Shown piece by piece: positions 45,004-55,300 of a DNA stretch of 64,000 nucleotides (position 1 is its first letter; each line of letters begins with the position of its first letter). Origin of the DNA: Tuctoria greenei (taxonomy: Eukaryota > Streptophyta > Magnoliopsida > Poales > Poaceae). The DNA is taken from contig JAYESD010000001.1 of NCBI GenBank assembly GCA_036927565.1, forward strand, positions 47,428,064-47,492,063. Reading direction: 5' to 3'. The position numbers and the translations under genes are program-made. The notes under the pieces are model-generated. The model saw only the letters and a list, made by a program, of their open reading frames with translations. It did no database searches and was not told the origin of the DNA.

Positions 45004-46199
45004 TGTCGGTACCCAGCATACCGGGTACCCTCACGCACAAGCTAGAGCCGCCTAGGTACCCCGCCTCCTAGCAGAGGCAGTGTCCTAGGGCACCACGTGT
45101 TCAAAAGACCCGGACCCATCAGTCTTAGATGGGAGATCTAGAATATCCACAAGAAACCCAAAGAAGAAGCTCAACACCCCATTTGGAGACGAGCCCCTAG
45201 GTAACCACGTGTCCAGCAGGTAAGGATCCCTTCTCCCCGTGAGAAAAGGCTCGAAGCTGCCACATGGACCAAGACAACATACGGGCCACTTCACATATGG
45301 GTGGGCTCCAGCGCTGCCACGTGTCCTGCAAGGCAGGACCTAACCTCCTCCGCGGAGGTGAGCTCCAACACCAACACGTGTCCAGCAGGACGGGGCCTAG
45401 CCTTTGCCGCAGAGATGAGCTCCTGAGCCGCCATGTGGCCTGCAAGGCGGGACCTGACCTCCTCTGCAGAGGTGAGCTCCCGAGCTGCCACGTGGTCCAC
45501 AAGGCGGGACCTGACCCCCTCCGCAGAGGTGAGCTCCCAAGATGTCACATAGTCCAGCCACTTGCCTTGGATGGAGGGACGCGGGAGTTAAGAGGACGGT
45601 GCCCCTAGTCCCTCTCAAGGATTAAAGATATGCGGCTTTGCTAGACGCATGGTGTGGCGCACGCCTAATGTCAGGTACCGCTGCGACCAATCGCATCATA
45701 GTGAAGACGTCGCAGGCCTATCCCACTCTACCAAGTATGTAGCTTATGGCAACAGAGACAATTGGACGGGACATCCCGTGCCAATGTCAGGAATGGCGCA
45801 TGGGCTACTGATGACGCATGCGGCAAGATGGCCAGTCTTCAAGTCCACAGTCAGAGCAAGCTTATAGAAGAAGCCTTAGATCTTTAGGATAAGATCGCCC
45901 CAGGGCCACCTGTCAGGCCCCGGGACCCACTTGTAAGGCGTCCGGCCATGTCTAAAAGGCCCAGACCGCCATCGTTACAAAGGACCAAAACATCACACAT
46001 GCATACACACATACTAGCAATACCATCCACCGTGGAGTAGGGTGTTACACTCCTTGTGACTCGAACCACGTAAAAACCATCGTCTCCTATTCTAATCTGC
46101 TAGAACAACTGATTGAGGCCTAAGCTCCGCTGAACAAAGAACCTCCGCGGGCTGCTGCTTAGCAGATCTGGGGGGAAGTGTCACACTAACACTTCGACA
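45004..46199 (+). repeat. 3' LTR of element F (1196 bp)
   Basis: It starts TGTCGGTACCCAGC and ends CACTTCGACA. U3 holds four tandem units of 57 bp (45303-45530), each beginning GAGCTCC or GGGCTCC, with a CACGTG-type core in several. The TATA box found in the left LTR is damaged here. The LTR is followed by an extra partial copy of its own 3' end (46200-46449). Confidence 0.85.
45303..45530 (+). repeat. 57-bp tandem repeats in U3 of element F LTR
   Basis: Units start near 45303, 45360, 45417 and 45474, and a partial fifth at 45531. They share GAGCTCC, CACGTG (or CATGTG, CACGTGT), AAGGCGGGACCTGACC and the palindromic CCTCTGCAGAGG. Confidence 0.8.
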
Positions 46200-46449
46200 G
46201 CCACCGTTACAAGGGATCCAACATCCAAACCCAACATCCAACATCAAACTCACACATACACACACACTAGCAATACCATCTACCGTGGAGTAGGGTGTTA
46301 TGCTCCTTGCGGTCCGAACCACATAAAACCACCGTGGCATACTCTCTCACGTGTTCATACACTTGATTGAGGCCTAAGCCTCGCCGAACAAGAACCTCCG
46401 CGGGCTGCTCCTTAGTAGATTCAGGGGAAGTGTCTCATTAACACTTCGA
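46200..46449 (+). repeat. Second copy of the R-U5 part of the F LTR
   Basis: It starts GCCACCGTTACAAGGGATCC directly after the LTR end at 46199 and again ends CACTTCGACA. It corresponds to 45968-46199. It is followed by a primer-binding site and gag, so it is the LTR end of the next unit. Confidence 0.8.
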
Positions 46450-47440
46450 CATTTGGCGCGCCACGTAGGGGCTTTTTCCCTCAAAAACGTGGTAGCGCTT
46501 TCACCTCCATGACGTTCATCAGGCCCGTGGAAGGCGGTTTTTGTGGCCGTCATCGTGACAAGATCCATCGCTCGGGTGGTACTCTCTGGTCCATCACGCC
46601 CCCATGCAGGTATGGCTGGCCAGGACGACGCGCCAGGACACATCCCCGCCCAGTTGGCTCCCCCGGTGCCGCCGACAGCAAGCTCGGAGAGCGCACTGGT
46701 AGCAGCCAAGGCTCTTCTCCACCACTCACCGTTGCTGAACGCTTCCCAAGGGGCAACTCAGTAGTGGTTCCAAGACATCAACCACTTCATCATTGCGGCC
46801 ATCAACTATCCCAACATAGGGAGACATCACGTGTCGCTATCATGCACGATGTCCATCGACTGTCGCACCGCCGACTCCAGATCTACCAGGCCTATCAGCG
46901 CTGGCAAGTTCCCCACAGAGGACCTAAGGTCTGAGCATGACTGTCGTCAACCTCAGTTAGGTGGGCGCATCATCATCGAGCGCCAGCAGTAGAGACGGCG
47001 CAACCTCGACGACGAGTACGGGCCTCGAGGGCTTGAACAGGAGGAGTCCTCTGTCCGAAGAGCACCTCAGGTAAACCCTCCACCGCCGCCGGCAAACCAA
47101 GACTATGTTGGGTCGTCTCCACCCCTACACTGCCCCGTACACCAGGTACCACATCAGTACTTGCCACAGTAGTAGGTCCCGCAGCAGCCACACGTGGCGC
47201 AGGAAACCCCCCTGGCGAATGATGTCCCATACGCCTCTCCGGTGAAGCCCGTTGGAGGTTGCATGGCCTTGGAGCCATACCTCCGACTGGTGACGTGGAC
47301 ACGCAAGTTCTGGCCACACCTGTCAGGAAGGTTCGATGAGAGCGCCAACCCTACAGAGTTCCTACAGATCTACACCACGACGCTCCTAGATGCAGGAGCG
47401 CATGAGCCGGTCCTGGCGAACTACTTCCCCATCGCCCTTA
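46450..47440 (+). pseudogene. gag: gag fragment of a second F unit
   Basis: It starts with a primer site, TTTGGCGCGCCACGTAGGGG, then ATGACGTTCATCAGGCC (about 46509), giving the same N-terminus as F gag. The capsid part at 47194-47440 (VPYASPVKPVGG, YLRLVTWTRKFW) is open and ends abruptly after YFPIAL, at the junction with fragment G. Frameshifts and stops occur between 46600 and 47180. It is a truncated piece of an F-family element in tandem with F. Confidence 0.78.
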
Positions 47441-47452
47441 AGAGTTTTGAGG

Positions 47453-47790
47453 AGTGCGGACTAGTCCGTTTTTGGTGCGGACTTGTCCGATTTCTCTCTA
47501 ACCTTCTTTCGACTTGTCCTTTCTTGCTGTAGACTAGTCCGGTTGTGTCTCTGTACAATTTTCGGACTCGTCCGGTCCCGTGCGAACTAGTCCGATATTC
47601 CAATTCCTTGAAATTTCGCTAAGTCCCTAGACTTGTCCGGATTTGTCCGACATCTAGCGGACTTGTCCGTTTTCCTCTCTAACTAAGTTCGGACTTGTCT
47701 GATGTCTAGTCCGGAATTGTCCGATTTCTCTCTAACTAACTTCGGACTAGTTCGGCCTTGTGCGGACTTGTCTAGTGATCGCGATTCCAA
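47453..47790. repeat. CGGACTWGTCCG palindrome cluster in fragment G
   Basis: About fourteen perfect or near-perfect copies occur of the 12-bp palindromes CGGACTAGTCCG and CGGACTTGTCCG, spaced irregularly (10-40 bp), upstream of the TATA box. Two more lie at about 48315-48350. Confidence 0.75.
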
Positions 47791-47942
47791 GTTCATCTTT
47801 TGTCCCACGATGAATTTTTGGGTTTTACCTTAAGTTGGCCTAAGGACGTCATGTCTAACCCTTTTTGGAGCCTATGTGGGACCCCACACCGGCCTCCACC
47901 CACCCCAAACTCGAACTCCAGCAAACCCTAGCCCTCAATCCT

Positions 47943-47950
47943 TATATAAA
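47943..47950 (+). promoter_or_regulatory. TATA box in fragment G
   Basis: TATATAAA, followed by CAACCCAACACC and, about 30 bp on, by a leader-like CATCTTTTCCTC. Confidence 0.55.
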
Positions 47951-49464
47951 CAACCCAACACCCCACCCTTTTACATCTTTTCCTCAATTGAAAGTCCACA
48001 AACCCTAGATCTTGGGTAGCCGTCATCAAGGAGGTAGAAGGAGATCCCGAGCAAGAAGAAGAAGAAGGGGAAACGAAAGAGGACCAAGTAATCAAGGTCT
48101 CCACCGAGTTTTCGTTCTTCATCAACAATCCACCATCAAGTTCCTTCATCAACCCTAGATTGTCAATATCCAAGTGTTGCCTCCAAAACCCTTGATTTAT
48201 TGGAGTTCTAAACACCTGGTACACCTTCTCGTTCCACTTTCTCACGTGAATTAAATTCTGTTTCCCCAAATTCATGTAGATCTAGAAAACCCTAATTCGA
48301 TGTTTCTGTAGAGGGCGGACTAGTCCGGCCCTACAACGGACTAGTCCGGTCTTGCTGTCTGTTTTGTGTTGGATTAATTCGTAATTGATTCGAATCAACT
48401 CCAAACATGTGTAGACTTGTTAATAACCTTTGTAAATGATTAGTGAACATCATTAACAACTCATTAAATAGTTTTGCTTTGCATTTGCATTAATCATGCA
48501 TGTCATGACATATTGAGTAATATATGTGCACTTATTGATTGTAATTATTGTCTTGTATGTTTATTGCGCGGTTTAGACGGATTTGCGCTAGAGAGTGCTG
48601 CGGAGGACCTCCAGTACCAGGAATTTGAAGGCTTTGATACCAATCAAGCCCAAGAGCAAGGCAAGTGTCCTTGAACATATTGATCCTGTTTTTACAATAA
48701 ATGTTTTGTTTTCAAAATTGCATGCTTGTGTCAATTTGATGGGAATTCCTATAATAGGAAGTTTAATAGCTTTGTTTAACCATCTTTGTCACCTGGAATA
48801 CATGGTAGAGAGTCGGGAAGGGCTTTTTACCTTTGCTTCGCTTAATTAATCGGGATAGAAAACAACTATACATTTAATTATGCATTAATGAGATTATGGT
48901 TAATATGATATGGTAATGGATGATCTAAGCAAGCTTAGTGTGTGGATGGATTGGAAGACATGGTGGTTGCTTGCTTTAGATCTTTAGACCCATTCATACG
49001 AGAATAAGCCACGACAATAGTGCAAGCACGAGGCTAAGTATGGGTGCAGCGTAGCTGATTAATTAGAGTATTGCAAGTTTTGCAAGGATCATTTGGCATT
49101 GTAACACCTTGATTTCGAGTTTCGGCACATTAAAATCCTAAATGGGAATTTAGAGTTAATAATAGGAAAAAATTATTTTTATAAGAAAAATATAAAATAT
49201 ATGCATCTCATATTGCATTTTGCATTCATCCTCATGTATTGAAAATTTATTACCAAAATAAATATGCAAAAAGTAATTTATTTGCCATAACAAATATGAG
49301 ATAAAAGAAATAAATGAAACTAAAGGAATATATATAAATATAATAGTTTAGTTACATCATGACTTCATGCAAAAATCATTAAGTACGATGAAAAGGAACA
49401 AAACTAAAGAATTAGAAATAAAAAACAAGTAAAATTGAGCCAGACACCGAAATAAGTCCAAAAA

Positions 49465-49710
49465 ATAGCGGACTAGTCTGAATACCCTCACTGGACAATA
49501 ACAGACTTATCCGAACCTATCCCGGAATAGTCCGGTATGCACAGACTTCATCAAATTTTCTTCCACCACAAACGTGACTGTTACAACAACGGACTAGTCC
49601 GAAATCCCTTACTGTACAAATCTCGAACTTGTCCGGCACCATAACGGACTTGTCCGATATACCTCTATGTACTGGAACAGACTTGTCCGATATTAAAGGA
49701 TTAGTCTGAT
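49465..49710. repeat. CGGACTWGTCCG palindrome cluster in copia H LTR
   Basis: About eight full or decayed copies of the same 12-bp palindrome as in fragment G, for example at 49466, 49591, 49633 and 49645. Confidence 0.75.
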
Positions 49711-50572
49711 ATTCTACAGTTCGATGTATTTTAACACTTCACTGCACCAGAAATATACATAATCAACATAAGTCAACCTTGTTCAAAGTAGTGGCTACAC
49801 CAAAGAACCTAACCGCACCATAAAAAAATTTGAAATATGTAAGTAAAATAAATTAATTAATTATTACATAAAAAACAAAAAAACAATAGTTAATAAGAAT
49901 AATAAATAAAATAGAATAACAATAGTGAAAAAAAATATGTAAATAACAAATAATATGAAAATAACAGATATTAAAATAATTATAAAAATAAATATAAATA
50001 ATAAAAAAATAGAAAAAAAATCTATAATACAAGATAAATAAAAAAATAATAAAAAGAGAAGAAAAGTCAGCCTGACCTGCGGCCAGGAAACCAGTCCCAT
50101 CGGGACTCTCATCAAGACCACTGCACGGCCAAATAAAAAAAAAGGACAAGCAATGGTGGCACGAGAAGAGTTCCATCAAGACTCACCAGGCACGGTCCCC
50201 ACCAGTCAATATAAAAAAAGAAAAAGAAAAAGAAAAAGAAAAAAAGAAACCAAAGTCAACACCCAGCCGAAGCCATGACCGCAAACTTTGCCACCGCCAT
50301 GCAAAAATATAAAAAAACGAAATAGAAAAAAATACAAAAAAAAGGGGCAAAGCAAAGCTGGGCCAGGCCAGCTGCCCCGACTCGGTTCCAGCCAAGCGGG
50401 CGTGCCAGCGCCACCCGAGCGACCGATCCGGGGCCGCACGCGCCACTGCGTGAGCCCGCACCGGAGCCAGCGCTGCGGCCGAGTCGGACGGGTTCTGCAC
50501 GCGTGCGCCAAGGGCCAGGTGCCGAGTCGGATGCTGGACCGTGTCGCAGCAGGACTCTCGGAGCGCCCCGCC

Positions 50573-50579
50573 TATAAAA
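50573..50579 (+). promoter_or_regulatory. TATA box in copia H LTR
   Basis: TATAAAA in CCCGCCTATAAAAGCAATCG, with a GC-rich upstream region. It is the likely start region of the genomic RNA. Confidence 0.6.
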
Positions 50580-50894
50580 GCAATCGAGGTCTCCGTATTT
50601 TTTTCGAAGAAGCGATTGTTAGCGCCGCCAGAGAAGCCCTAGCACCGGGAGAGGAAAAAAATAGAGGACAGAGGCGCCCCCAGAGAAAAAAAGTGTTCAG
50701 AGTAGTTTCTGATCAACCGAAAAAGGAACCGCCCCAGGCGATTTCTCCATGCGCGCGTCCGTTCGCCAGCGGACGCGTCTCCTCCAAAGCGATCAACCGC
50801 CACCGATTGAACATGTATAAAAGCAAAAGAATTGATGAATAAAGAGAACAGTTGAATCATAATCTATTTTCTCTCTTGCAAATCGAATTCAACA

Positions 50895-52027
50895 CGTCAT
50901 CAGCAATTTGTTCTACAAACAAGAAAAAAGAAAGACTCGGTAAGATGTCAAACCATCAACTTATCGAACATATTATCTTCATCTTCCTCATAAACGATGA
51001 AGATCCGAAACGTCTCTGCCGCCACCGTGGTAACCGTGGTACTGGACATCGCGGTCACCATGGTGACCATCGTCGACACCGCCGCCGTGGAGGCCGCCGT
51101 CTTCATCGAACAGTGGGACCTTCGGTGGTGCCTCCTCCTTCCACACAACCAAGAAGCATCTTGAGACGCCGCGTTCAAGATCGGCCACCAACTCCCTTCC
51201 CCGTTCATCCCTCGGACCAAGAGGCCCGTCAAACGGGTCCTCAAGGGGATCACGGTGCCATCCTTGGAGGGGAGATCCCGACCTGGGTTGCACCGGATCA
51301 GATCTTCTCGTCATCGGGAGGACAGGGGGAGGAAGACGGAGGAAGGAGGATGGAAGAAGAAGAAGGCCGCAACATCGATGTGGTTCCCGAATCCGTCGCG
51401 CCGCCACCGTTTCATTGTACGGCGAGAATACGGATCGGACCGAGAGGTCGACCACATGGACCTCTAGCACCGAGGACCCTGCAACCACAACCGTCGTCGC
51501 CATCAAACGGAACCGCACCGGAAAACTCATCGGCGACCTCCCATGTAGAGGATGGCCCTTCAAGAACCGGTTCACCGTCGGCCCTCACGAGCCCGTGCGG
51601 GAACCGACTTCTCCGTCAGTTTGCCCACCTCACAGGAAGGACCCGAGACCCCGACGAAGGGCCTCGACCACCGATCCGAATCCCTAAACAATAAGGGAAC
51701 GGCGCCAGTGAGGGGGTAACTGGGGGTGCGGCGCCGGAAATGGTTGGAGGGAGGAAGACGAGCGAAGGCAGGCGACGTGGTACGGCAAGCCGGCGATCAA
51801 GAACGCGGCGGAAGACACGAGGTATCGAGCGAGGTGGAATTGGCTGCGGGGTAACCCTAAAGCCTACCGCCCCGCCTTCCTCTTATCCCCCCCCCCCCCC
51901 CCCCCCGTAAGTCGGCACGCGGGCCAGGCCGCTGCACCGACCGGAGCACGCGGGCCAGGCCGTTGCCGGGCCGTATTGCCTCGCTCGCTGGACTGTGCTA
52001 CTGGGCCAAATCCCACTTACAGCCCAA

Positions 52028-52101
<74 letters not shown>

Positions 52102-52765
52102 TTCTGTTTTAAATTGCAGTTTAAATTTAGTTAGAATTTAAATTAGAATCTAGTTTAAATTCCTACAAGAGTGTATGTATATTGTTGTAAATATTTGTGA
52201 TTAATGTAAATATATTATGACAATGTTATATTGCATTTAAATATTATTTATTTGCAATAAATTCAATATTTGGCTAATTTTCAAATTTTGGCCATATTGA
52301 TAAAATTAAAACTTACATTGTCCAAAATTCAAATTTAGGCCATTTTCAAATTTTGGCCTCAATCTTGAAATTTGTTTATTACATTCACAAATTTTACAAA
52401 TTTTCATCATTTAAAGCCAATTTCCAAATTTTGGCCAATGATGGATATAAAATACACATAAAATATAAAAATAAAATGTCATATTTGATTAAGCCATTTT
52501 TGCAATAAATTGGCTTGATACAATATGAACCACACCCTAACATGTGATAATATGTATAATTCATTTTAATTTGGCTATTTCTTTAATTGGCCATTTTAAA
52601 CATGAAATATACATACATTAGTTCTTTTTGTCAAGCCATTTTCCTATATTTGGCGAGATAAGAAAGAATAAATTTAATGTGTTTTTCATTATAATTAACA
52701 CATATTACAACACCACCATGATGATTTTATTAATAAAATCTCTGGTTTCCTACATGTAGGAATCA
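50895..52765 (+). other. Leader of copia H with a predicted 1820-nt intron (50940-52759)
   Basis: A donor, GACTCG/GTAAGATG, is at 50940. An acceptor, CTACATGTAG/GAATCA, is at 52759, six bases before the gag ATG at 52766. Removing 50940-52759 would place gag close to the cap. Inside lie a GC-rich part (50990-51880) with a frame of 249 codons from ATG 50945, a run of 20 C (51887-51906), a (TA)n microsatellite (about 52032-52097) and an AT-rich tail. The 249-codon frame is Arg/Pro/Gly-rich and matches nothing I know. The same DNA read on the - strand gives a frame with PPKVPLFDEDGG and could be part of a captured gene. Confidence 0.5.
52032..52097. repeat. (TA)n microsatellite
   Basis: About 33 uninterrupted TA units in the leader intron of copia H. 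Confidence 0.95.
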
Positions 52766-53813
52766 ATGTCTCGCGAGTTTGAAGAACTTGCACTTGATGG
52801 TCATAATTACCCCACATGGGCTCTTGACATCAAGATAAGTTTGGCTTTCAGAGGACTCATGGCTGCTCTTACTCCTCCTGAAGAAAGACCTGCAGCATTT
52901 CTGGATACATTTAAGTATCAGGCACTATACATCATCCGTAATCATCTCCATCCTGACTTGAAATCAGAATATGTGATGGAAGAAGAACCACATACTCTTT
53001 GGATGGCGTTAAAAAGCCGTTATGAACAGCAAAAGGCAATTCTATTGCCGGAGGCTAATCATGAATGGACTCAACTACGTCTTTAAGATTTTAAGTCTAT
53101 AGAAGACTATAATCATGTTGTTCATAAGGTATGTGCTAAATTAAGGTTTTGTGAGAAAGAACCATCAGAAGAGGACAAAATAGAGAAGACTCTTCAAACT
53201 ATGCTCCCTTCTGATAGGGTCTTACAACATCAATACCAGGCTCTCAACTACCAACATTATGCTGACCTCATTAGAGATTTACTTCAGGCAGAGAAGCATG
53301 ATGAACTTACTATTAAGAATCATCACCAACGTCGTGTTGGGGCTGCTCCTCTACCTGAAATTCATCATAATGAGAAGAAAGCAAATGCTTCTAAGAATTT
53401 ATATTCTAAGAAAAATGAATGGTAGATCTGCTAGACGCCGCCGTAATAGGCAAAAGAATAAGAAATTCTCAAACAAAATGAGAAAGGATGGTGTTCCCTT
53501 CAAAGGGAAAATAGTGCAGTGTAAGGCATGTGGCACTTATAAGCATACTGCTGATAAATGTCGCACGCCTAAACACCTTGTGGCTTTATACCAGAAATCA
53601 CTGGGAAAAGACAAGAAAGCTCAAGGATCCGAAAATGAGTATGGAACTCATTTGAGTATTCAAACAAAGCCAACATTTCAAGTCGGTTGTTCAAGCAAGG
53701 ATATTGAAGATCCTAGAAACAACAATTCAACATTGAATGATGATGAACACATGGATTTGGACAATGCTATGGTGGAATACAATTCGAACAATGTATTCGA
53801 TGATCTTTTATAG
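52766..53813 (+). pseudogene. gag: gag of copia H
   Basis: Starting at the ATG at 52766, the capsid part has ELALDGHNYPTWALDIK and YVMEEEPHTLWMALKSRY, the usual copia gag (UBN2-type) pattern. A TAA at 53084-53086 interrupts it. The frame then continues (DYNHVVHKVCAKLRFCEK, LLQAEKHDELTIKNHH) to a frameshift near 53425, after which it goes on with a basic segment and a CCHC knuckle (CKACGTYKHTADKC, about 53520-53560). It ends at 53811-53813. Gag stops well before protease, unlike the single gag-pol frame usual in copia elements. Confidence 0.85.
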
Positions 53814-53990
53814 ATCTTCTACCATAGAAATTTACATATGTTTAAGTCTATGTAAATTTAAGTGTGTTGTAATGTAATATTAAGTATATTGTATTAGGCT
53901 TATTCAGCATTCTAATATTGTATATACATATTTGTATTTCAATGCAACTTATTATTTTTCTTATTTGATAGATTTTACGGGAAACTTTTG
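53814..53990 (+). promoter_or_regulatory. AT-rich gap between gag and protease of copia H
   Basis: The stretch has stops in all frames. It contains TTGTAATGTAATATTAAG, TTTGTATTTC and similar U-rich and AATATT elements like plant poly(A) regions. It ends with a pyrimidine-rich TTATTTTTCTTATTTGATAG that resembles a splice acceptor. Either role is inferred only. Confidence 0.4.
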
Positions 53991-54440
53991 ATGGAAGAAG
54001 AAATGTGCCTTGTGGATAGTTGCACCACAAACTCTATACTTAGGGATACAAAATATTTTCAGACCCTAACTAGGAGGTCGGGAAATGTTTTAACCATCGC
54101 AGGACGCGATGCGACAATAGTTGGCTCTGGACAGGCCACTATTACTCTCCCTAATGGGACACAATTGATGATTGAGGATGCTTTATTGTATCCTGATTCT
54201 ACACGTACTCTCATAAGTTTTAGAGATATTCGGAAAAATGGGTTACATATACATACTCATGAAGAAAATAAAGAAGAATTTCTTCTTATTTCTAAATCTT
54301 CCGAATATGGCCAAGAAGTTCTAGAAAGAATTCCTTCTACACCATCTAGACTGTACTTCACGTACATAAAACCCGTACCTCATGTTGCATACATGGTGAT
54401 TTTCTAGAATGTTGATACATTTAAGACCTGGCATTCACGC
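53991..54440 (+). pseudogene. pro: Protease and start of gag-pre-integrase of copia H (cut)
   Basis: The ATG at 53991 (MEEEMCLVDSCTTNSIL) opens 138 codons. The active-site segment is LVDSCTTNS: the Asp-Ser is present and the third residue is Cys, a variant I recall from some plant copia lineages. Then come ATIVGSGQATITLPNGT and DALLYPDSTRTLISF. After a TAG at 54405-54407, the frame goes on to FKTWHSR, the start of the gag-pre-integrase motif. There it is broken by the LTR of gypsy C at 54441; the rest lies beyond C, outside the window. Confidence 0.82.
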
Positions 54441-55300
54441 TGTCGGTGGTTTGGATCCGGCAGATCTCCCGACACTACTAAATGTTAGAGGAGTTTGATG
54501 TTCGGTGTGGGCGCGCGGAGATTCAAGAAGGTGAATTGTAAATGACGCAGGAGACACAAGAATTTACGTGGTTCGGGCCGCCTGAGCGTAATACCCTACT
54601 CCATGGGGTGTTGGTGTTGTATTAGATGTATGAGCTTGTACCGAGCGTTTTTGGAGCGTGTGTGTTGATGTGTCTCCACGTGTAGAGTCCGTCGTCGGCC
54701 TGTCCTTTTATAGTACAAGGGCAGGCCGTTACAAGTTAGCCTGGCCCGACATGTGGCCCCGGCGGTTACTAGTATTGATACTCATTCAACACGTTTAATT
54801 GCCCTTAATGACCGGGTAATGGGCTTTGACAACACCGTTACTGGTAATTAAGGTCGTCCGATCATGTGTCATTAATATGGTATTAATGACACTTAATCAG
54901 GTCTTAAAGTCCTTGATTCCCCTTTGAAGATCCGGAGCCGTTGTGGAGTCTTCCGGAGGTTAGAGGCTGAAGATCCGACGGTTGGACACGTGGCAGCACC
55001 GGAGCACACTGCAGAGAACAGATGGCTCCGGTGTTACCCAACACGTGTCAGCACCAGAGCTTCCCTCGGTCTGGGGTTAGGTCCGGGGGTGCCACTTCGG
55101 TACATAGCCCGGAGCTTCCCCCTTGTGGGCGGTAGCTCCGGTTTGATAGTACACGTGGCGACCCTGGGATTAACCATGTTGGAGAAGCGGGTCCGGTTAT
55201 ATGTGACATGTGGGCCTCCGAAGGTCTTCAAATCAAGTAGATGACTTTCCCTTGAGATCTTTGCAATCCCAAGGGGTATATGGTACCCAGGGTACCGACA
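54441..55300 (-). repeat. 3' LTR of gypsy C (860 bp)
   Basis: It starts TGTCGGTGGTTTGG and ends GGGTACCGACA on the + strand, and is followed by GTGGCCCCCTGGGCCCACC (55301-55319), the inverted polypurine tract. The TATA box is TTTTATA at 54706-54712. It is homologous to the A LTR throughout. Confidence 0.9.
54706..54712 (-). promoter_or_regulatory. TATA box in gypsy C LTR
   Basis: TATAAAA on the - strand, at the same place as in A. Confidence 0.65.

Larger units (their letters stand above)
34553..46199 (+). mobile_element. Non-autonomous Tat-lineage gypsy element F
   Basis: The order is 5' LTR (left part removed by E), primer site, gag, protease, spacer, a 2.6-kb tandem array, antisense ORF and 3' LTR. 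RT, RNase H and integrase are absent. Gag, protease and antisense ORF are all clearly homologous to those of A and C but strongly diverged. Such an element would need enzymes from a relative. Confidence 0.85.
47441..49099 (+). mobile_element. Tekay-like LTR fragment G
   Basis: From about 48600 to 49099 the + strand is clearly homologous to the inverted D LTR (22400-22880): TTAATTAATCGGGATAG, GATCTAAGCAAGCTTAG and CAGCGTAGCTGATTAATTAG all have counterparts. The left part differs from D. It has a TATA box at 47943-47950 and a series of CGGACTAGTCCG-type palindromes (47453-47790 and about 48315-48350). Both LTR ends are missing: on the left it joins F gag, and on the right copia H begins. Confidence 0.7.
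49100..50894 (+). repeat. Probable 5' LTR of copia H (about 1.8 kb)
   Basis: It starts TGTAACACCTTG at a sharp break in homology with fragment G and ends CGAATTCAACA. It has CGGACTWGTCCG palindromes (49465-49710), an A-rich stretch (49840-50350), a GC-rich part and TATAAAA at 50573-50579. The right end is inferred from the following CGTCATCAGCA, which I recall as a primer site of some plant copia elements. Since the 3' LTR is outside the window, both ends need checking. Confidence 0.5.
49100..54440 (+). mobile_element. Ty1/copia element H with long leader, cut by gypsy C
   Basis: A 5' LTR, a leader with a predicted intron, gag and protease are present. Pol is interrupted in the gag-pre-integrase segment (FKTWHSR) by gypsy C at 54441. 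The gag start MSREFEELALDGHNYPTW is of a type common in grass copia elements. The probable target bases of the C insertion are CACGC (54436-54440). H itself starts inside fragment G; the bases before it are GGCAT (49095-49099). Confidence 0.8.

Noticed and set aside
46450..47440. Second F gag as the true continuation of element F
   Set aside because: F already has gag at 35297-36995 and its own 3' LTR. The second gag follows another LTR end and primer site, so it belongs to a tandem unit.
50945..51694. 249-codon frame in the leader of copia H as a protein gene
   Set aside because: It begins right at the predicted splice donor, is Arg/Pro/Gly-rich, and lies in a predicted intron. Kept only as a finding about possible captured DNA.
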